Positions 56,056 to 64,000 of a stretch of 64,000 nucleotides of DNA are shown piece by piece (positions within the stretch are counted from its first letter, which is position 1; each line of letters opens with the position of its first letter). Origin of the DNA: Margaritifera margaritifera (Eukaryota > Mollusca > Bivalvia > Unionida > Margaritiferidae); assembly GCA_029931535.1 (NCBI GenBank), contig JAQPZY010001414.1, positions 1,504,001 through 1,568,000 on the forward strand, written 5' to 3'. Position numbers and translations under genes: made by a program. The notes beneath the pieces are model-generated. The model saw only the letters and a list, made by a program, of their open reading frames with translations, had not been told where the DNA came from and made no database searches.

Positions 56056-56245
56056 AGGGGCCGCAGTGGCTCAGTGGTTAGTGTGGAGGACTCACGACCG
56101 AAAGTGTGCGGGTTCGAATCCTACCATCGGACCAGTCTGGGTCAGCTAGCGTGGTGGTGTCCTTGGGCAAGGCACTTTACTCCAATAGCCTCAGCACTAA
56201 ATAACCTACTTGTATTGCTGTACCGTAAAGAACCAAATCAAATCA
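56056..56245 (+). mobile_element. tRNA-derived SINE
   Basis: Pol III A box TGGCTCAGTGG at 56067-56077 and B box GGTTCGAATCC at 56111-56121, spaced as in a tRNA gene. The stem and anticodon regions do not fold as a clean tRNA. After the tRNA-like head comes GTCCTTGGGCAAGGCACTTT, a core phrase I know from metazoan SINE families, then an AT-rich tail with AACCAAATCAAATCATATTA. So it is a SINE, not a tRNA gene. The 217-codon ORF across it is chance. Confidence 0.82.
56067..56121 (+). promoter_or_regulatory. Internal Pol III promoter (A and B boxes) of the SINE
   Basis: A box 56067-56077 and B box 56111-56121 match the eukaryotic tRNA-type internal promoter consensus at every conserved base. Confidence 0.8.
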
Positions 56246-56506
56246 TATTATTATACATTGGGACTACTGACGTGGTGCCATGCCCGAGGGAAACTACGGT
56301 AATTCAAACCATACATTGTGACTGCGTCATCACCGGTCAGATGTGTTGGAGTCACCTGTGAACATTCGGAATCCCAAGGTCACTGGAGATCTCTCTGGCC
56401 TTTGACAAAAATTTCTCACCGGAATTTTCTATGATACATGCACACTTGAATACCTGATTCGCGGACATTCTTCATTTAAGAAAAAAACAACAACATACTT
56501 TTAATG

Positions 56507-56512
<6 letters not shown>

Positions 56513-56577
<65 letters not shown>
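56513..56577. repeat. (TC)n microsatellite
   Basis: About 32 TC units. Confidence 0.97.
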
Positions 56578-56578
<1 letters not shown>

Positions 56579-57029
56579 CTGGACAAGGACATTTGTATCG
56601 TTTTAGGACATATTTTTTAACTATGATTGTAATATTTGTGTTTCGTATTCATTGTTTTGGGAAAACTGGTGAGTTTCCATTCATATTGTTATCACAATAA
56701 AATTTGATGTATATCTTTGTTTTACTAGTAATATATTTTTTTTGTCGTTTATATGTTTTGTGAATTTTATATTCAGTTCTCATTTTTTAAATTCAAATTT
56801 ACTTATTTTGGACTTTGATTTGATTGAGTGTTTACAAAATGCACATATTTGATATTACTCCAGATTAGGTCTATAGTATGTACAAACCTCCTATAGAGCT
56901 GGCCCCGCTTGCAGAAAATGTCTCAACTTTGAGTACATACTCTTCTTAAAAGATAGAATCTTGTTTAAAATCTACTATAGCTAGGTTTTAAACTATATTT
57001 ACATATGACTTCTGTTCAATATATATTCT

Positions 57030-57330
57030 TCTTCTTATGCCTCCCCTCCCCCGTGGGAGCATGGGGCCTTGACTACGCCTCTCCAGCGGACCCGGTTCTG
57101 AGCTGTTCTCTTCAGTTCGGCCTACGCTGCTCTGGCAGCCTTGATCTCTTCCTCGACAGACCTGCGCCAGGTCTTCCTTGGTCTGCCAACCTTTCTCTTG
57201 CCTTGGGGGTTCCATTTTAGGGCCTGCCTAGCGATGTTGTTTGGGGGCTTTCTCAGTGAATGCAAGATCCACCCCCATTTCCTTCATGAGATTTCTTGGT
57301 GAATATGTAGCTGGCCAGTGGTTGCCCACA
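57030..57330 (-). pseudogene. LINE ORF2 C-terminal fragment
   Basis: - strand: a RKWGWILHSLRKPPNNIARQ-type start, ALKWNPQGKRKVGRPRKTWR, RSVEEEIKAARAA, a stop or two, AELKRTAQNRVRWRGVVKAP and CSHGRGE. This '+W.GH.LR.....A..W...GKR+RGRP..TWRR......W.E....AQDR..W+' ending is common to non-LTR retrotransposons that end in 'NR..WR..V..LC'. Only the tail of the protein is present. Confidence 0.75.
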
Positions 57331-58107
57331 AGTCGGTGTTAGGGATCTTCTCTGACCATTGGATTATTTTATTTTTATTTTTTGTTGTATATACCTTTCA
57401 CAGCATTTTTATAGCTTTACATTTCATCTTTTATTTTAAAATGCTTCATGTTTACGTTTATTTGGAGAGTTTACCTCAAAAAGTTTGTTGCAAGTATTTC
57501 CAAGTTCATTTTCGAACTTCACTTTGAATCGGCACCATATAGCCATCATTGTGCTGACGTGCCGTTAAACACTATTACATGCATACCTAATGAAAATTAC
57601 AATTGAAATATCTGGGGAAAATATGCACACTTAAGGTTCAGTTCATATTGTTGTATGCAATGTTGCAAATTCGGTAACGTACATGCCATTCAGTAGGACA
57701 GAAATACCCTCCACTTTAATAAAACATAGTCTTATTGTTATTGAACGGAATCCTGATTTTGAAGGTGTAGTCCAGTGCTCAAGAAAAAAGAAACAAACAG
57801 TTACAACATTAATAGTAAATGCACATGTATTACTTCTCTATGTTGCCAGATCAATGTGTACTGTACACGCAAGTCTGTGTTAGACGGTCAGCGAAAGCTA
57901 TTTCTTAACTGACCAACTATTTGGGTCAATTTTCCTCTTCCTCGAATGATAGGTTTCAGTTCATGGAGAGTCCAGTACCATGGTATCATATGGATGGAAG
58001 ATTCCATTTCTTTTTAAGTCGGGCGATAGTTAGGTGCATGTTAAGTCTTATACATATCGAGCACAGAGATGATTACTTTTTATCATATAAAACAATATCA
58101 TTCACAG
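57331..58107. other. 5' flank or upstream intron of BTB gene
   Basis: No coding family seen. An acceptor-like CAATATCATTCACAG precedes 58108, so the first BTB exon annotated here may be preceded by a 5' UTR exon outside or within this stretch. Confidence 0.4.
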
Positions 58108-58122
58108 GAGGAGTCTTGCACT

Positions 58123-58388
58123 ATGGAGGGAAATACAGGAAAGCTTCCCAACGACTGGCAGTCCACTAAATCTCTTTCCCAATCATTCACCATCTTGCTT
58201 GAAAATAACTTGTGGACAGACGTGACCTTCACTTTTAAGACGGATGAAGAAGTCGTAAAGGTCAAAGGTCACAAGATCATCTTAGAGGCGAGGAGTCCAG
58301 TATTCCAGGACATGTTCTATGGGCAGATGGAATGCAATGACGTGACAATAGTAGACACTTCACTTGAATCCTTCGAGCTATTCTTAAA
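58123..58388 (+). CDS. BTB-BACK-PHR protein (BTBD6/3-like), exon 1
   Basis: ATG at 58123 (MEGNTGKLPNDWQSTKSLSQ). The frame upstream stays open for 18 codons, but a splice acceptor at 58107 and the family's usual start favour this Met. Encodes the first part of a BTB/POZ domain: NLWTDVTFTF, VKVKGHKIILEARSPVFQDM (the 'H+.+L..RS.VF..MF' helix) and FYGQMECNDVTIVDTSLESF. The exon ends AA|GTAAGG at 58388, phase 2, and joins 61539 so that AA+G gives Lys (FLK-CLY). Product in full: 461 aa, BTB about 30-130, BACK about 130-240, PHR-like about 290-455. Family members bind Cullin-3 through BTB-BACK and recruit substrates to the ubiquitin ligase in cytosol. Confidence 0.85.
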
Positions 58389-58903
58389 GTAAGGAAGTGT
58401 ATTTATATCACAATCGCATTGCATTGTATTGTTGACTCTACCTCTATAAATGCATAATTCATTTAAGATCAAGTGGCAGGCATCACGCAAAAAGAATATT
58501 TTACACAGGTTTTACACCCAGTTAATTTGAATTGATCACTCATTCGGCTGAGGTGCAAACACTGTCTTTATCATTTCTTTCAATTACCTAGTTTAGGACT
58601 TTATTTTGCAGCAGGGACCCTACCACAGACTTTAATCATGGTTTATGGTATTATTGAAGGCATTCTCTTCAAGCAATTCAGCACTCTTATGGAGATAAAT
58701 TAAATATAGTGACTCACAATTTATGTCAATGATGTGACTCAGAAATGGGGATTTCAGGCCGATAATTGTTCTAGTTGTATATTCTTTATAATTTTAAGAT
58801 CTAAAATAGAAATGTGAGATATTGCGAACAATTTATATGAGGCTTTAAATTTTATCACATTCAAAACCACTAGTAATCGTGGCCAACGCTAACAAATAAA
58901 GAA

Positions 58904-59011
<108 letters not shown>

Positions 59012-59219
59012 TAAGTCGTCTCTCACAGGACTTGAACTTATTTTATCTATTATGTAAATGTATGTTTTCACAAAGGTTATTCCAATTGAACCTGGACTGT
59101 CAGATTCATTCAACATAGTAGGTAACATGTTTCTGTATGAACGTCTATACATTTAGTCCATTATGTGGATATTGTTTTTCTAATTATGAAAAACATATTG
59201 AGTGGCATTGAAAATGAGC

Positions 59220-59225
<6 letters not shown>

Positions 59226-59291
<66 letters not shown>
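59226..59291. repeat. (TA)n microsatellite
   Basis: About 33 TA units. Confidence 0.97.
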
Positions 59292-59293
<2 letters not shown>

Positions 59294-61538
59294 TATTTTC
59301 TTTTTCTACGTTAATACAAGATATAAATGGCGCAGCCATGAATTCAAAATATGTCGCTGTTTGTGCGAGTAGTCAAATATATCGGGTATTAATGTGTGTA
59401 AAGAACTTTTTCTTTTTATTATATACCAAACTTGCTTCAGAATCGAAGCTTCGAAGATTAAACTCACTCTTTTATACACCACAACCACCCACCCCATTTC
59501 GTAAGTTCATCTCAATTTCAATCACATTTATTGGCTGATCATAAAAATGTCAGCGATTTGAGAGAATTGTTGATTTGGGATGAACCAATATGTTGCAATA
59601 GCTTACATTTTTGACATTTTATAAACTATTTTATCCTATCTGACCACGAAAGCAAATCCGATCGAGCGATGCAACACACCGGATTTTTCACACTGTTGTG
59701 AAGGGACATAACTTCGTAAGGAAGCAAACGGTGATGAGTTAAATACTATCGGCAAAAATAATGTCCATGCCCAAGCGGTAATGCAGTTTACATTTATTGC
59801 TCAAGCTCACAATATACTTGCTTTTCTTTCTGCAAATATCACATCTATTGGCACACACAATCCATGGCATGATGGGAAATCTTATATTTTCACATGTAAA
59901 AATATAAAGATATATTTTTCACACGAGAAAATATACGAATTTTAAAAAATATGAAAAATATTTCACGAATAATTTTCTATATTTCAAACTGAAGCATATA
60001 TTAAATCTATGCTCTCTTACAATGAGTCCAGGGTCTTGAAATGTATCAGCCCTGTCGTTCTTTTTTAGTCCATCTGTTCGCCGACGTCAGCATTGTTCAA
60101 AAACATGTTATTTCTCAAATTCAAAAGATTTCAATTACTATTTTGGGGTGTCAGATTACAGTGTCTCATGCAGGCTTATGTATATATTGTTCCTACAATC
60201 AAAATGTCTTTTAAAGTGTTTCTTGAGACTGGGACTAGAATTACAGAGGGAAATTCTACTTCTTCTATGCCTCATCAAAATATCTCGATCGTGCCACCTT
60301 GGCTTCCTGATTTGTAGAACACACTGAGTCTCTGTTTATATATTTACAAATATTATACAAGTATCTTTACATTTATAAGAAAAAATCCACATCAAACTGT
60401 AATAAAATTTGACCTGGTGTGCAAGTTATATTTTTGAAAATGTTATGAAAGTGAAACCTCTAAGTTGATATGAAAATGTTTCCTGATCAATAAACGGTAT
60501 ATAACTATTGTGTAAGCCACTTTGTTACATTTGTAATTGTAATAGAGGAATAAAACTTAAAAATGTTGACACCATTTGATTTCATGTTGTAGATTTATTT
60601 TCACACACATACACACACACACACACAGAGTCTATCACGTCTATCACAACACCAAATTTCAACTTTAAAACCTCTTTCATGGATAATAAAGAGCTGGGTA
60701 AATAGCCCCGTCAAATAGGTATACTGATGTTTACTTGATTATTCTTTAATTCAAAGTATTAAAATAATGCATGAGGCCTTATTTGCATATCAGTAAAGAG
60801 TCATACATAAGTACAAAGAGGACTTAGATACCAATCTATGTGTAATTCTAGTTCCACTTTTAATTTACTCAGCTTTTACAGAGTTATGCTCAACATAGCA
60901 ATCACCAAGTGTACTTAGATGTTGCTTAGTACGTATTACTAATCTACAGTTATGAAAGTAGCTTTTTTAGGATTTTTTGTTTTTTGTTTTGGCCCACCAT
61001 TTTCAAAATATTTATGGCCACCAATAATTCTTATTTTGGATTTAACTTTCTTATTTTCTTGTAACCATCATGGTTATTCTACGATTAATATGTGGACTGT
61101 AATATAAAGAAAAGCTTCGATTGCAGACACTTCTAGCTGCTCATATAGATCGTTTTTCAGCCTTCTGGATGAAAAAGAAATGTCATTACATTTGTATGAA
61201 ACTCTATAATATGGACATGCATGAATTAGAAGTCAGGAATTTCCTTGAAGCTTTCACAATACTCTGCTCAAAGAAAACTATCATTGTATGATTGTATCAA
61301 TCTTAATAAATTATATATAGAATTTATACTAAAAACCAAATCCTACCTTTTAGTACCGATCCCTCCCCACAAAAATATCCTACATCATGTTGTATGAAAT
61401 GGGATTAAAATAAGCGGTTTGGTTCAGCAAGAATATCATTATATTCCATTTCAAAATGTAAGCCACCGAAAGAACGAAACCAAAACCTTTCATTTTGTCA
61501 GTTGCATCTAAACTCAAACTTTAATTTGTATGTTCCAG

Positions 61539-62658
61539 GTGTCTCTATACTAATGATGTGGATCTAGATGAAAACTCTTTGATAAGAGTTATCGAACTAG
61601 CACACAAGTATAAAGAAGGTCACTTACTTGATGTTTGCTCTGAAAACCTTGCCGAACTTATTTACATTGAAAACGCTTGTCAGATCCTTAACTTGGCCGT
61701 TTTATACGAGCTGAAAGACGTCAAAGACATGGCATGCAGGTTTTTAAATGACAATGTCGACGAGATACTGGAAACACCCAGTTTCCTGAACGTTTCAGTC
61801 GAAACTCTCAAAGTGATTCTAGCAGGAGATACCTTTTACACTGATGAACTTAACATTTTCCGGAAGTGCATGGAGTGGGCGGAAAATAAGTGCAAGCAGC
61901 AAAGTTTAGAGCCACTTGATCAAAACAAGAGAAAAGTTCTTGGTGATGCCTTTTTCTTTCTACGACTACCAACTTTACCGTTTTCTGACTTTACGGAAAA
62001 TGTTGTGAAAACCAACCTCCTATCAGAGGAAGAATCATTCAAAATATACATGCAAAAGTCCTCTCCTACATCACAAATTCAAATAAGTAATTCAAACATT
62101 CCACGAAAACCAAGATTTGATATTATACGTTGGCCACAAAATAAGAATGAAATCATACGGTGGCCACAAGAAGATAAGAAAATGGAGTTTCACTGCCCAA
62201 ATGACGTACACCTGATAGGAATAAAGCTTGACCCATCGATGGCAACTCTTCCAAAGATTACAGAATATTCCATGGATCAAAAGTACAGACAAGAAAACAA
62301 TCCCGAGAAGCATTTGCGTGCCATAGCCATACACGGACGAATTGTGATCCAAGAGATAGGCCTGAATGTTACATTCCAAACTTCATATCTCTCAGATCTC
62401 CCAGATTTTATTTCGCTAACAGAAAAGATTCTCCTGAAAGGAAAGGATGATCCGTATACAGTGACTGTAACAATGACGTGTTGTACGAGCTACGATGTGT
62501 GCTATCTCAACCGGCTGCGAACACCTTCTGCGGAAGAATGTTATGATTACCTAACACATCTGCCTAAGGGCGCTCACTCAACGCGCAGAGTATTACCTTA
62601 TTTTAATTATCAAGTATGTATCGAAGGTGTGCTGTATCTTAATGCTTCCAATAGGTAA
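61539..62658 (+). CDS. BTB-BACK-PHR protein (BTBD6/3-like), exon 2
   Basis: Continues from exon 1 with CLYTNDVDLDENSLIRVIEL (end of BTB: 'FLKYLYTD....D......VL.LA.KY'), HLLDVCSENLAELIYIENAC, then a BACK domain: LNVSVETLKVILAGDTFYTD, LNIFRKCMEWAENKCKQQSL, GDAFFFLRLPTLPFSDFTEN. A linker with the repeated phrase IIRWPQ (IIRWPQNKNEIIRWPQEDKK) leads to a PHR-like beta domain: EFHCPNDVHLIGIKLDPSMA, AIHGRIVIQEIGLNVTFQTS, FISLTEKILLKGKDDPYTVT, ending CIEGVLYLNASNR* at 62658. In vertebrate relatives the PHR opens 'F.V...I...G..LYG'. The degree of divergence suggests a lineage-expanded paralogue. No stops or frameshifts: apparently functional. Confidence 0.87.
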
Positions 62659-64000
62659 CTAGCTGATTTTAAGTCAGGATGTTCACTGTGCTGCTTTCAT
62701 TTTCAGTTGATAAGGTTCACTTGATGACTAGTGTTTTTGTGTAAAAAAAAATTGTTTATATTTTCTATGAAATGCATTATTCAAAGTGATTGCTCTGAAA
62801 AGATGTGTAGACCCCAACACAAAGTAATAAAAGTAATTGTAAAAAACATGCGATACTTTCAAATTATAAACTGTGTTCCCAAATTCTGTGACACTTTTAG
62901 GATGCTAGAGAAAAGAAAAACAACAAATGCAAACAAAGACAACTTTAAAGTATACAAACTGACGTTATTTGTAGGAAAACCATTACAAATTGATGTCAAC
63001 CGTTTGGAATTAAATAATCTTATCCTTAAACATATATGAGTATAGGTCAGGTATTTTGCATCATTTCATAACTATTAATGACAATTACTTTTAAAATGGC
63101 ACTGCATCACATTAAGGTTACTGCCATTCGTTACTGATCGAGATGTTGCCCCTACTCAACCTTGGTCACATCTAACATCAATACAGGTCACAGTCTTATT
63201 TATCAGAATTCTGAGAAATATTAATTACGCAAACAATCTGAAACGAGTATTACTGCGTGACGTGATTTGGATTATTACAGCAGTTTAAGCAGAAATTATC
63301 TTAATTTGGTTAAAATCGTAATTTGGTATTATCTAGGTCTGGATAATTGATGCCATTATTGTAGGTAAATGTTGGAATTTTAGCATTTGTATACTTGCTT
63401 TTATATAAAGATATACTATAACGTGACATTTTGTTTACATTGAGTGCTCACAGTGTAGGAAGTATTTCACACTACAAGCGACAATTTCTGCAGAAGCATT
63501 AATATTCCTATTCCTATATATCTCAAAACTCTTTAAATTTTATTTGCAACAATTGACACACAAATCGATCAAGAATCCATCTATTAGTATTTGATATTCA
63601 TCGCTATTCACTTTTGATATTTACTGTATATCCTCTTTTAAATGTTTTTGTTTATAATAAGAAGAAGGTGAAACTTTTCTGCCTTGACTTTATGATGCTG
63701 TAACTTGTGAAGATCTCTTATCACCGATTGGTCAATGGTGTGCCTCTATAAGAACTTGGTGCTTCTTCAGTTTATTTACAAATTTGTATATATTTGGAAT
63801 TGTTTAGATACAGTTGCCTTAGGTAACTTTCATTCACGGACCAGGGTAAAGAAAAAAAAAAAAAAAAACACCAAACAACTAACGTGGAGAGGACCAAGGA
63901 CCAAATAACCTGTTGCCAAATTGACATGTCAACAAAGTTTTGTCCTCCACCTCGTTCGACGAATTGTCTTGCACTGAATGCTTTCACAAGCGTTTTCAGT
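62659..64000 (+). other. 3' flank of BTB gene
   Basis: An AATAAA at 62826-62831, about 170 bp after the stop, is a candidate polyadenylation signal. The rest is AT-rich with no gene seen; the ORFs at 62731-63039 and 63772-63987 lack family signatures. Poly-A run at 63850-63867. Confidence 0.5.

Noticed and set aside
56056..56130. tRNA gene
   Set aside because: A and B boxes are present but the arms do not fold as a canonical tRNA, and a SINE core and tail follow.
55708..56361. 217-codon ORF
   Set aside because: Runs through the SINE and shows no family signature; chance ORF.
62092..62379. - strand 95-codon ORF
   Set aside because: Antisense to the PHR-like part of the BTB exon.

Overview
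This is an AT-rich, intron-rich, repeat-dense piece of an animal nuclear genome. The mix of mobile DNA points to a lophotrochozoan, most likely a bivalve mollusc: Maverick/Polinton (adintovirus-like) elements, a Ty3/gypsy element with an unusual gene order, I-like and Tx1/L1-like LINEs, a tRNA-derived SINE with a TTGGGCAAGGCACTTTA core, and decayed 'AAGGTCA' dispersed repeats. The organism is inferred only from sequence style. All family calls are from reading translations by eye; no search was run.

Two host genes are supported, both on the + strand. (1) The last four exons of a coiled-coil protein with one C-terminal membrane helix (3987-4175, 16764-16844, 17430-17471, 24965-25046). All its junctions are phase 2 and the frame stays open across them. 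(2) A two-exon BTB-BACK-PHR-like protein related to the BTBD1/2/3/6 family (58123-58388 joined to 61539-62658, 461 aa), a likely Cullin-3 adaptor.

Layout. 1-4 kb: intergenic or intronic, with a (GA)n tract and a ~570-bp inverted repeat. 5-8.6 kb: decayed Ty3/gypsy pol on the - strand, with the integrase C-terminus upstream of RT-RNase H (Gmr1-like order). 9.4-14.4 kb: relics of a Maverick capsid-like gene (+) and a Maverick-type DNA polymerase (-). 15-16.4 kb: satellite-like arrays. 17.9-18.5 kb: a 39-bp minisatellite. 19.2-21.3 kb: a decayed Tx1/L1-like LINE (-). 22-33 kb: mostly non-coding with microsatellites, plus the last exon of the coiled-coil gene. 33.5-37.2 kb: a broken I-like LINE with RNase H and a long repeat-filled 3' region.

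37.6-54.0 kb is the most striking region: one Maverick/Polinton-like element bounded by ~1.7-kb terminal inverted repeats (TIRs). Both TIRs are interrupted. A 1.39-kb foldback element sits in the left one. The right one holds ~2.9 kb with an internally deleted transposase-like gene and a LINE tail. A gypsy LTR-gag fragment lies between two late genes. The interior (40.7-49.3 kb) keeps several - strand genes, some intact (SAP-like protein, pX-like basic protein) and some broken (polymerase N-terminal part, penton-like protein). 54-58 kb holds a SINE, a (TC)n tract and a LINE tail. 58-62.7 kb is the BTB gene, and the last 1.3 kb is its 3' flank.
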